Shown here piece by piece: positions 1-7,536 of a stretch of 10,226 bases of DNA (its first letter is position 1; each line of letters starts with the position of its first letter). The DNA is taken from contig JALFCJ010000134.1 in the NCBI GenBank assembly GCA_022771185.1, positions 1 through 10,226 of the forward strand, written 5' to 3'. The notes below the pieces were generated by a model. The model was not told the DNA's origin, ran no database searches, and saw only the letters and a list, made by a program, of their open reading frames with translations. Origin of the DNA: Spirochaetales bacterium (GTDB taxonomy: Bacteria > Spirochaetota > Spirochaetia > Sphaerochaetales > Sphaerochaetaceae). A program made the translations under genes and the position numbers.

Positions 1-840
1 AGAGAGTGGATAGCCATCAATAATGACAATTCTCTCTTTTGTTGTGAACATACCAGAAAGAGCCTTAGTATCCAGCTTTTCTCCATTACGTCGCTTTTCT
101 TGGACTATCTGGTTCTTAAACAACGTTGAAAGAGCCCTGGCGGTGCCGTCTCCTGTAGTCTCTATTCTTCCAGACATAACCAAAACGCCATCTTTCTCGT
201 CAAAGAGAATACAGGTTCTGGTCATCTCTGAAAGTACAGTCTGAGGGATTTCAAAGCCGATATCCACCAGAGTCTCAGGCGAGAACACATATAGAGAGAA
301 TAAAGAAGAAGCCATAGCTGAAGCTGTTTCATCATCAATGTACTTCCATCTATTCTCTATAGTCCTTTCGTAAAGATAATCATAATCTCCCTCAGAGAAA
401 AGGATAAGATTCTTCATTGGAGCATAAATACTCATAGCCCCGCTTTTGTATCTGGTAAGACCATTTTCCTTTACCTTTATGGCACCTGAGAACTTCAATG
501 AGTTATTAATGATAAACGGTGAATACTTTCCTTCTATCGCACCTGAAACCACAAAGGATGAGAGAGGAAGAGGATACGTATCTTCATCTTTGTCCTCTGC
601 AATGAGGGAAAGAGAGATTCTTGATGCTTTTGACGCTATAGGATTTGAGAGGATGGAAGGATCGACTATTTCCTTTCCCTCACCATTCTGGAGTCTCTTA
701 ACATCTGCCGTAAGGACGTATTCACCATCTTCACCTAGAGCTTGAAACCAATACTCCGGCTCATAAGGATAGTGGTGGACACAAGACGTGCCCACCAGCA
801 TAACGATAATTACCAATAGTACAAAGGCTATCTTCTTCAA
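1..840 (-). CDS. Putative lipoprotein of unknown function, C-terminus cut by the window edge
   Basis: I do not recognise this protein. The frame is open from a TTG at 838-840 to base 1, giving 280 codons with no stop. The N-terminus reads MKKIAFVLLVIIVMLVGTSC: two lysines, about 15 hydrophobic residues, then Cys20. This is a lipoprotein-type signal peptide, but with Gly at -3 the lipobox is loose, a pattern tolerated in spirochaetes. Mature protein would be anchored to a membrane outside the cytoplasm by lipid on Cys20. The rest has no membrane segment and looks beta-rich and polar; an acidic stretch lies near residues 82-87. TTG was chosen because GGTGG (848-852) sits 7 bases upstream and because the next Met (residue 14) would lose the positive N-region. 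The start overlaps the ileS stop as TTGA, so it is probably co-transcribed and translationally coupled. Function inferred only as exported lipoprotein. Confidence 0.72.
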   Translation of the reverse strand, partial: MKKIAFVLLVIIVMLVGTSCVHHYPYEPEYWFQALGEDGEYVLTADVKRLQNGEGKEIVDPSILSNPIASKASRISLSLIAEDKDEDTYPLPLSSFVVSGAIEGKYSPFIINNSLKFSGAIKVKENGLTRYKSGAMSIYAPMKNLILFSEGDYDYLYERTIENRWKYIDDETASAMASSLFSLYVFSPETLVDIGFEIPQTVLSEMTRTCILFDEKDGVLVMSGRIETTGDGTARALSTLFKNQIVQEKRRNGEKLDTKALSGMFTTKERIVIIDGYPLS

Positions 841-3800
841 ATCTTTTCCACCTTGACAAACACTGGTTTTTCAGCGATTTCAGCTTCTTTTCCATTGTTT
901 TCTTTTACTTCAAGAGAAGAACAAAGAGTTTCCTTTGAGATAAAAGCAGAGAATGCGTTTACAGCTTCCTTAAAGTCTTCGTCACCCCAAAGAACAAGAG
1001 AAATGTGGTCAGATACATCGAAGCCACTCTCTTTTCTTTCTGTCTGAATCAATCTTACAAGGTCCCTTGCGATTCCTTCCAAGTAGAGTTCTCTTGTCAC
1101 TTCAGTGTCGAAGCCAACTGTAATTTCACCCTCGTTAAGGACTTTTACGTGCTCCTTCTCTTTTCTCTGGACAACAAGGTCACCTTCTGTGATTGTTATT
1201 TCGCCATTTGAGTAGGAAAGAGTCTTATTGTTTCCATCGAGGATAGATGCAATCTCGCCATCGGTGAAATTCTGGATAATAGAAGCCACTTCCTTCATGC
1301 TCTTACCAAGCTTGGCACCCAATACCTTGAAGTTTGCCTTAGCAGAATAAGAGACAAGGTCACTTTCATCGGCTCTTACCTTCACATTCTTTACGTTAAG
1401 CTCTTCAAGGATGATGTCTTTGTTCTTTTCAAGATTCTCTCTATGCTGATCGTTTCTTGAAACAACAACAAATTCCTTCAAAGGCTGTCTGACCTTCAAG
1501 TTTGATGTAGCTCTTAAAGCTCTTCCCATTTCGATGGTCTTCATAATGATTTCCATCTCATCTTCAAGCTTAAAGTCTCTCTCACTTTCATCATACTCTG
1601 GGTAGTCTGAGAGGTGTACAGACTCCATGTCACTAGTTGTCTTCAAGTTCTGATAGATAGCTTCTGTAACAAATGGAATCATAGGACAAGCTACTTTAAC
1701 AACAGTCATTAGAACTCTGTAGAGAGTATCATATGCCTGCTTCTTGTCGCTGTCATTCTCACTTCTCCAGAATCTTCTCCTGCTTCTTCTGATGTACCAG
1801 TTGTTAAGGTCATCGATAAAGGAGAGAAGAGCCTGAGTTGCATCCTGGATCTGATAGCTATCGAAGCCAGCTGTAGCCTTCTTCACCAGCTTCTCCAAGT
1901 CGCTGATGATCCACTTGTCCAATGGGTTGTTAAGCTCATTGGTTGGTGTTGACGAAGGAACATATCCATCGATATTTGCATATGTGACAAAGAATGAATA
2001 TGCGTTCCAAAGAGGAATCAAGAGACTCTTGAGGACATCTTTTACAATGTCGTCGCTGAACTTCATGTCATCAGCCTTAACAAGGTTAGAGTTGATGAGA
2101 GCGAAACGGAGAGCGTCTGCACCATACTTGGAAACAACTTCCATAGGATCTGTGTAATTGTGCTTACTCTTACTCATTTTTGAGCCATCTTCAGCCAATA
2201 CGATTCCAGAAACTATACAATGCTCAAAGGCAGGCTTACCAAAGAGGCCGGCAGCAAGAACTGTCAATGAATAGAACCAACCTCTTGTCTGGTCAAGGCC
2301 TTCATTAATGAAGTCTGCCGGGAAGATTTTATCCCAATTCTCACTGTTCTCGAACGGGTAGTGCTGCTGAGCATATGGCATTGAACCGGATTCGAACCAA
2401 CAGTCGAAGATATCAGGGATTCTTCTCATAGTTCCCTTTCCATCCGGGCTTGGCCAAGTGATCTCATCAACAAAGTGCTTGTGGAGATCCTCTACCTTAT
2501 GGCCACACTTCTCTTCCAGTTCTTTTACACTGCCGATTACTTCGATATAATTTGATCCGTCGCACTTCCAGATTGGGATTGGGTTACCCCAGAATCTATT
2601 TCTGCTTATAGCCCAATCACGAGCGCCTTCAAGCCACTTGCCGAAACGGCCATACTTAATATGCTCAGGAACCCATGTAATCTGGTCGTTGCATTCAAGC
2701 ATTGTCTTCTTGATCTTCTGCACATCAACGAACCAGCAGGACATTGCCTTGTAAATGAGAGGCATACCTGTACGATAGCAGAAAGGATATGAGTGGAGAT
2801 AATTCTCTCTCTTTACAAGCTTTCCGTTATTCTTTAGCCATTCGATGATGGACTTATCTGCATCTTTTACAAAGACACCCTGCCATTCAGGTACTTCGGA
2901 TGTAAATCTACACTCTTCGTCTACTGGGCATACTACAGGACACTGAGGAACCTTTGTCTTCATTGTGTTGTAGTCGTCTTCACCGAAGCCAGAAGCTGTA
3001 TGTACGATACCACAACCATCTTCGACAGTTACATAATCTGCTGTGACAACCTGGAAAGCACCCTTTTCCTTAAGGGAGGCAAAATAAGGGAAGAGAGGCT
3101 CATATGTCATGCCTACCAGGTCATTGCCCTTTACTTCTCTAACTATTGTGCAGCCCTTTCCATCTTTCCAATACTTACCTAAGAGGTTCTTTGCCAGGTA
3201 ATAGTGTGCTCCGTCAGCCTCGTCTTCTACTTCAACGTAATCAATTTCCGGGCCGACAGCGAGGGCAAGGTTTGACGGCAGTGTCCAAGGAGTTGTTGTC
3301 CAAGCCAAGAAGTATGAGTTCTCAGTTCCATCAACCTTAAATCTTACAGTTACAGCCTGATCTACTACATCCTTATACCCACCCAAAGACACTTCCATAT
3401 TTGAAAGAGGAGAAGCAAGCTTTGGAGAATAAGGAAGGACATTATAGCCTTCGTAAATCAAGCCCTTATCATAGAGAGTCTTAAAAACCCACCATACAGA
3501 CTCCATGTAGTTTTTGTCCATGGTTCTGTAACCATTGTCGAAATCGACCCAACGGCCAGTACGGGTAATAGCCTTCTTCCATTCTGATGTATATCTCAAG
3601 ACAATAGATCTACACTCTTCGTTGAACTTACCTACGCCATACTCAATGATTCTGCTGTGACCGGAGACGCCGATTGTTTTTTCCATCTCTGCTTCTACAG
3701 GAAGTCCATGACAGTCCCAACCAAAACGCCTGATTACTCTATGCCCCTTCATTGATTGATAACGAGGGATAGCGTCTTTTATTGTTCCTGGAAGAATATG

Positions 3801-3971
3801 GCCGAAGTGAGGAAGGCCTGTTGCAAAAGGAGGCCCGTCATAGAAGACATACTCGTTGTCTGCAGGGCGATTATCAATAGATTTTTTATAGATTTCGTTC
3901 TCTTCCCAGAACTTGAGGATCTTCTCCTCCTGGGCTGCGAAATCGACTTTGTTGTTCACAGGTTCAAACAT
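837..3971 (-). CDS. ileS: Isoleucyl-tRNA synthetase, eukaryote-like (IleS2) type
   Basis: Charges tRNA-Ile with isoleucine in the cytoplasm; a class I synthetase of 1044 residues. Visible motifs are the HIGH signature as PHFGH (54-58), the CP1 editing domain with its threonine-rich TTTPWTLPSN (225-234) and GIVHTASGFGEDDY (321-334), and KMSKS (598-602). An anticodon-binding region follows (about 680-830), then a long C-terminal region (about 850-1044). That tail, and the absence of the terminal zinc-finger cysteines of the E. coli type, place it in the eukaryote-like bacterial group, whose members are usually insensitive to mupirocin. The start at 3971 has AAGGAG 7 bases upstream (3979-3984) and gives the normal family N-terminus MFEPVNNKVDF. 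An in-frame ATG at 4013 would add 14 atypical residues and lacks a good ribosome site. It is the first gene of a unit with the downstream lipoprotein, which overlaps its stop. Confidence 0.97.
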   Translation of the reverse strand: MFEPVNNKVDFAAQEEKILKFWEENEIYKKSIDNRPADNEYVFYDGPPFATGLPHFGHILPGTIKDAIPRYQSMKGHRVIRRFGWDCHGLPVEAEMEKTIGVSGHSRIIEYGVGKFNEECRSIVLRYTSEWKKAITRTGRWVDFDNGYRTMDKNYMESVWWVFKTLYDKGLIYEGYNVLPYSPKLASPLSNMEVSLGGYKDVVDQAVTVRFKVDGTENSYFLAWTTTPWTLPSNLALAVGPEIDYVEVEDEADGAHYYLAKNLLGKYWKDGKGCTIVREVKGNDLVGMTYEPLFPYFASLKEKGAFQVVTADYVTVEDGCGIVHTASGFGEDDYNTMKTKVPQCPVVCPVDEECRFTSEVPEWQGVFVKDADKSIIEWLKNNGKLVKRENYLHSYPFCYRTGMPLIYKAMSCWFVDVQKIKKTMLECNDQITWVPEHIKYGRFGKWLEGARDWAISRNRFWGNPIPIWKCDGSNYIEVIGSVKELEEKCGHKVEDLHKHFVDEITWPSPDGKGTMRRIPDIFDCWFESGSMPYAQQHYPFENSENWDKIFPADFINEGLDQTRGWFYSLTVLAAGLFGKPAFEHCIVSGIVLAEDGSKMSKSKHNYTDPMEVVSKYGADALRFALINSNLVKADDMKFSDDIVKDVLKSLLIPLWNAYSFFVTYANIDGYVPSSTPTNELNNPLDKWIISDLEKLVKKATAGFDSYQIQDATQALLSFIDDLNNWYIRRSRRRFWRSENDSDKKQAYDTLYRVLMTVVKVACPMIPFVTEAIYQNLKTTSDMESVHLSDYPEYDESERDFKLEDEMEIIMKTIEMGRALRATSNLKVRQPLKEFVVVSRNDQHRENLEKNKDIILEELNVKNVKVRADESDLVSYSAKANFKVLGAKLGKSMKEVASIIQNFTDGEIASILDGNNKTLSYSNGEITITEGDLVVQRKEKEHVKVLNEGEITVGFDTEVTRELYLEGIARDLVRLIQTERKESGFDVSDHISLVLWGDEDFKEAVNAFSAFISKETLCSSLEVKENNGKEAEIAEKPVFVKVEKI

Positions 3972-3978
3972 TCTTGTT

Positions 3979-3984
3979 CTCCTT
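3979..3984 (-). promoter_or_regulatory. Shine-Dalgarno site deciding the ileS start
   Basis: AAGGAG lies 7 bases before the ATG at 3971. It favours this start over the in-frame ATG at 4013, which has no comparable site. Confidence 0.8.
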
Positions 3985-4035
3985 GCTTTCCTGAAAAAGA
4001 GAAATATGGACACTCTTCTAAATGCACAAAGAAGG

Positions 4036-4054
4036 AGGGGTGTTCCACATCCCT
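4036..4054 (-). other. Hairpin in the ileS leader, possible attenuator
   Basis: On the minus strand AGGGATGT and ACACCCCT can pair around a 3-base GGA loop, with one A-C mismatch. A pyrimidine-rich tail (TCCTTCTTT, 4028-4036) follows. It lies between the proposed ileS -10 (4063-4068) and the ileS start, so it would be in the leader RNA. It could be a weak terminator or attenuator, or a backup terminator for the galM transcript. The T-tract is broken by cytosines, so strong termination is doubtful. No T-box features were recognised. Confidence 0.35.
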
Positions 4055-4062
4055 TTTGGCTT

Positions 4063-4092
4063 ATTCTAATGCTTTATTCCATTTAAGGGCAA
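4063..4092 (-). promoter_or_regulatory. Possible ileS promoter
   Basis: A TTGCCC box (4087-4092) is separated by 18 bases from TAGAAT (4063-4068; five of six bases match TATAAT). It sits just downstream of the galM terminator and about 90 bases before the ileS start. That is the expected place if ileS is transcribed separately from the sugar operon. The -35 is weak. Confidence 0.4.
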
Positions 4093-4100
4093 CATCTAGC

Positions 4101-4130
4101 AAAGAAGAAGGGAGGTTTTGATTCCTCCCG
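4101..4130 (-). terminator. Rho-independent terminator after galM
   Basis: On the minus strand GGGAGG (4124-4129) pairs with CCTCCC (4110-4115) across the 8-base loop AATCAAAA, followed by TTCTTCTTT (4101-4109). It begins a few bases after the galM stop (4136-4138). The stem is only 6 base pairs but mostly GC, and the tail is T-rich with two cytosines. It most likely ends the sugar operon and separates it from ileS. Confidence 0.75.
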
Positions 4131-4135
4131 TCTTA

Positions 4136-5059
4136 TCATTTCTTTATTAACCTATACTCTGTCCAGCTTACGTACTCATTCTTATCGTCAAGCCAGAAAC
4201 CTCTATAGTCCGGTCGATTCGGAAAATCAGGATAATACTCAGTCTCCATACAGAATCCTGTGAAAGGAGAAAGAGCCGTACCATTCTTTCCCTTCTCCTT
4301 TCTATTTAGGAACTCTCCTGTATAAAGTTGCATGCCAGGAAGGGATGTAGTCATTTCAAGAGCATACTCATTATTCTCAACTCTTACTTTTCCACCTTCT
4401 TTTATTACAAAACAATGGTCATATGCTCCGTTTCGTCTTTCTCGCAATGCCTTTGGAGACCTAAAGTCAAAGTCGGTGGACTCAACGCTCTTTATTTCTG
4501 TAGGAATAAGAGTGTTGTCTACAGCCAGGTACTCGTCAGCATCCATAGTCACTACAGTGTCTCTTATGTCCCCGGATCCAGAGAGGTTAAAGAAAGCATG
4601 GTTTGTAGGATTTACAGGGCATTTTTTGTCTCCTTTTATCGAATACTCCAGTCTCAATACTCCACAAGAAGACAATGAATACTTTACACATGCTTCCTGA
4701 TTTCCAGGGTATCCAGAGGATTCAGGAGAAGAGAGGGTGAGAGTGACACTACTATCTGTTGTCTCTTTTACGTTCCAAACCTTCCAACCATAGTTTCTGC
4801 TACCCGAATGGAGATGATTCTTTCCATCGTTCTTCTCAACTCTATGCTCTCCGTTTTCATCGCTGTATAAAGCGTCACATATTCTATTGGCATATGGCCC
4901 TACAATTTGCCCTAGATATGAATCTGATTCTATGTTGTCTTCAACATTCCCAAAACCTAGGACGACATCGTGGCCATCTACGCTAAAGGAATAGAGAATA
5001 GCTCCCTGATCCAAAATAAGCGCCTCATAACTTCCGTTTTTTATCTTTATTTCTCTCAT
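4136..5059 (-). CDS. galM: Aldose 1-epimerase (mutarotase), GalM family
   Basis: Interconverts alpha and beta anomers of free aldoses in the cytoplasm, so that the next enzyme receives its preferred anomer. At 307 residues it is slightly short of a typical GalM (about 330-350). Family motifs are in order: GPYANRI with the substrate-binding Arg59, NHLHSG with His84, NPTNHAFFNLSG (150-161) with the general acid His154, YDH with Asp214, and FCMETEYYPDFPN with the general base Glu272. The residue two places after Glu272 is Glu, where many relatives have Gln. The start has AAGAGG directly over the xylB stop, 9 bases downstream of which translation begins, so it is part of the operon. Position after the isomerase and kinase genes supports a pentose or deoxysugar role rather than the galactose pathway; the exact sugar cannot be read from sequence. 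Confidence 0.9.
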   Translation of the reverse strand: MREIKIKNGSYEALILDQGAILYSFSVDGHDVVLGFGNVEDNIESDSYLGQIVGPYANRICDALYSDENGEHRVEKNDGKNHLHSGSRNYGWKVWNVKETTDSSVTLTLSSPESSGYPGNQEACVKYSLSSCGVLRLEYSIKGDKKCPVNPTNHAFFNLSGSGDIRDTVVTMDADEYLAVDNTLIPTEIKSVESTDFDFRSPKALRERRNGAYDHCFVIKEGGKVRVENNEYALEMTTSLPGMQLYTGEFLNRKEKGKNGTALSPFTGFCMETEYYPDFPNRPDYRGFWLDDKNEYVSWTEYRLIKK

Positions 5060-5068
5060 TTTTACCTC

Positions 5069-6538
5069 TTAACTAAATATAGGTGCCATAACAGAAGAGT
5101 ATTTCTTCCACTTCTCATAGCAGACTTTATATTTCTCATGGTTCTCCATATTTGGATATGCCTTCTTTTCTTCATCAAAAACAAGGTGCTCTTCCGCAGT
5201 TTCTACAACACTTCGTCCTTCCGCCACAGCAAGAGCCTCCAAAGCGGCTCCAAAAGCAGCAGCTTCCTCAACAAGAGGGCACCTTATTTCAAGTCCTGTG
5301 ATATCAGAAATCATCTGCCTCCAGAATTCGCTCTTGGAGCCGCCTCCTGTGAGGGAAGCTCTCTTTGGTATAAATGAAAGCTCTTTGAATGCTTCAAGGC
5401 CCAACAGAAATTCAAAGCTTACACCCTCGAGAGCAGATCGGGCGATGTTTTCTTTTTTCACATTGGTCATATTCATTCCACCCAGCACAGCCTCCCCATT
5501 CGGGTAGTCTGGGATTCTCTCTCCATTAAAGAAGGGAAGAAGAACCAGCCCCTCTGAGCCAAGAGGCGCCTTGGAAGCAAGAGCAACAAACTCTTTTACA
5601 TCCACGCCCATTTCTTTTCTAAGAACTTCTTCCGCCACTGTACAGTTCATGGTACATAGAAGTGGAAGATATGTAGAATGAGAAGAAGAGAAGGAAGCCA
5701 ATCTACACTTTTCGTCAATAAGCGGAGTAGAAGATGAAGCAAAGAGCGTGCCACTGGTACCGAGGCTGATAGTAATTTCACCATCTCTCAGAGCTCCTGT
5801 TCCAATTGCGCTCATCATATTGTCTCCACCGCCAGATACAACAGCTGTACCCTCGCTTATACCGAGCATAGCTGATACATCGCTTTTTACTTCCCCGATA
5901 ATCGAAGGAGACTGGAGAATAGGAGGAAGTTTAGAAAGGAGGGTTGGGGATATAAGGGAAACAAGGTCCTCGCACCATTCTCCTGTCCTTATATCCATAA
6001 GAGCTGTACCAGAGGCATCTCCTCTTTCCATAATAACTTTTCCAGTAAGGAAATAGTTAATATAGTCGTGTATTAGAAGCATGTGGGCTGTCTTATCGTA
6101 GACTTCAGGGTGTTTGTTCTTCAGAAAGAGTATCTTGGAGGCAGTGTAGCCGGGAAGAATAGGGTTACCTGCCATCTTTATGACATTCTCCCTTCCTCCT
6201 GCCTTCTCTTCTATTTCCTTGCACTCATCAAGAGTAGAGGTGTCACACCAGAGTTTTACATTCCATAATACTTCTCCGTCAGAAGATATGGGAACCAAGC
6301 CATGCTGCTGTCCAGATACTCCGAGAGCCTTGATTTCTCTTTTTAGTTTCCCATCTACTCTATCGAAGCATGACTTGATTGCATCGATGTACCACTCTGC
6401 CTTCTGTTCTCTTGTTCCGTCAGAATAAGATATTAACTCCAACGGAGAGGAAACAAGAGCCTTGATTTCTTTTTCAGAGCTATCATAAATCAGTACTTTT
6501 ACTGACTGGGTCCCTACGTCGATTCCTCCTACAAGCAT
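5069..6538 (-). CDS. xylB: FGGY-family sugar kinase, probable xylulokinase
   Basis: Phosphorylates a ketose with ATP in the cytoplasm; most likely D-xylulose to D-xylulose 5-phosphate for the pentose phosphate pathway. At 489 residues it has the usual length of the family. Seen are the N-terminal phosphate loop DVGTQSVK (7-14), SGQQHG (75-80), LWCDT (96-100), GGGDN with the catalytic-base candidate Asp239, LGTSGT (259-264), and the adenosine-site segment LTGGGSKSEFWRQMISD (396-412). SGQ[MQ]HG is typical of xylulokinases rather than ribulo-, fuculo- or rhamnulokinases, which is the main ground for the substrate call. The start has AGGAG 7 bases upstream (6546-6550), inside the end of the regulator gene, whose last 10 bases it overlaps. 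This predicts translational coupling. A related ketose such as D-ribulose remains possible. Confidence 0.87.
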   Translation of the reverse strand: MLVGGIDVGTQSVKVLIYDSSEKEIKALVSSPLELISYSDGTREQKAEWYIDAIKSCFDRVDGKLKREIKALGVSGQQHGLVPISSDGEVLWNVKLWCDTSTLDECKEIEEKAGGRENVIKMAGNPILPGYTASKILFLKNKHPEVYDKTAHMLLIHDYINYFLTGKVIMERGDASGTALMDIRTGEWCEDLVSLISPTLLSKLPPILQSPSIIGEVKSDVSAMLGISEGTAVVSGGGDNMMSAIGTGALRDGEITISLGTSGTLFASSSTPLIDEKCRLASFSSSHSTYLPLLCTMNCTVAEEVLRKEMGVDVKEFVALASKAPLGSEGLVLLPFFNGERIPDYPNGEAVLGGMNMTNVKKENIARSALEGVSFEFLLGLEAFKELSFIPKRASLTGGGSKSEFWRQMISDITGLEIRCPLVEEAAAFGAALEALAVAEGRSVVETAEEHLVFDEEKKAYPNMENHEKYKVCYEKWKKYSSVMAPIFS

Positions 6539-7536
6539 ATTTCTTCTCCTATGTTTTCTTTAATCTTCACGATATTTCTTGCGATAAATGATTCCGGTTT
6601 TTCATGTGATATCAAGTAGTCTGACATCTTCATCACTGCGTTATACCCCTGAAGAAAAGGCTCCTGGGAAACTGTCCATTTTATTCTCCCGCTATTTACC
6701 AATCGACATACATCTTCTGTATCGTCGGAAGAGAATACCAACATTTCTCTTTCTCCAATGGCTCTCATGGCACCTTTAACACCCGATGTAGATATAAAGA
6801 TTGTGTTTATGTCACTGTTTTCGGAGAGAGCCTTTGAAGTCAAAAACTCAGTGGTTTCGTCGTCATCATTTGTCTCAACGTCTTTTTGTATTGTGTAATT
6901 CACACCTCTTTTATCCAGCGCTTCTATAAAGCCATCCAAGATCTCTTTATGACCCTTCATAGCCTCAGATCCTCTTAAAAAGAGTATATTCGGCTGAAAC
7001 GAAGATGAAACCAATGCCAGGAGACCGGCGTTGATCATTCCTTTTTTTCTGTAATCAGGACCACTATAGAAAAGGCATTTATCGGAAGAGAGCCCGCTGT
7101 TTACAGAACCGAAGGGGCACATTGATTCTTCTACGGTCTTTACAACCAGTGGTGTGTCAGGAACAGTAAGAAGGAGAGAGTCCACGCCTTCGTCTATAGT
7201 TTCATTCAGGACTTTAAGCGTATCCCTCTCTTCATATCCCGTATAGTGATGAAAAGTGAGATAAAGACCAGATTTATCTGAGGCCTCCTCCATTCCCCTT
7301 TTGATATCGCAAAAGAATGGGTTTGAAAGAGAAGGCATAACAACACCTGTCTTATGGCTCTTTTTTGAGGCAGCAAGAGTCTGCCCCGCCCTATTGGGAC
7401 GGTAGGAGAGAGATTCAATTATCCTATTGACCCTCTCCTCTACGTCTTTGTCTACCCTGCCCCTTTTATGGATGACTCTATCGACAGTCCCTCTTGAGAC
7501 GCCGGCTTTCTCTGCTATCTCTTTGATAGTGGCCAT
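6529..7536 (-). CDS. LacI-family transcriptional regulator, probably controlling this sugar operon
   Basis: A cytoplasmic DNA-binding protein of 335 residues. The helix-turn-helix is at about 3-22 (IKEIAEKAGVSRGTVDRVI), followed by the hinge YRPNRAGQTLAASKK (45-59). A periplasmic-binding-protein-like sugar-sensing domain follows (about 62-325), including GHKEILDGF (195-203) and the QEPFLQGY segment (291-298). The recognition helix has RGTVDR where textbook LacI has YQTVSR, so its operator may differ from the common one. The start at 7536 was chosen because family proteins begin MATIKEIA and because it forms TGATG with the isomerase stop. The in-frame ATG at 7548 has GAGG only a base or two away, too close. 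Lying inside the operon, it probably regulates its own transcription from the promoter before the isomerase. Its effector is inferred to be the pathway sugar or a product of it. Confidence 0.9.
   Translation of the reverse strand: MATIKEIAEKAGVSRGTVDRVIHKRGRVDKDVEERVNRIIESLSYRPNRAGQTLAASKKSHKTGVVMPSLSNPFFCDIKRGMEEASDKSGLYLTFHHYTGYEERDTLKVLNETIDEGVDSLLLTVPDTPLVVKTVEESMCPFGSVNSGLSSDKCLFYSGPDYRKKGMINAGLLALVSSSFQPNILFLRGSEAMKGHKEILDGFIEALDKRGVNYTIQKDVETNDDDETTEFLTSKALSENSDINTIFISTSGVKGAMRAIGEREMLVFSSDDTEDVCRLVNSGRIKWTVSQEPFLQGYNAVMKMSDYLISHEKPESFIARNIVKIKENIGEEICL

Noticed and set aside
3972..4013. Upstream in-frame ATG at 4013 as the ileS start
   Set aside because: It adds 14 residues not typical of the family, and the ATG at 3971 has a well-spaced AAGGAG.
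3972..4135. T-box riboswitch in front of ileS
   Set aside because: Only about 160 bases are available and I saw no T-box sequence or terminator/antiterminator pair; the hairpin there is short and imperfect.
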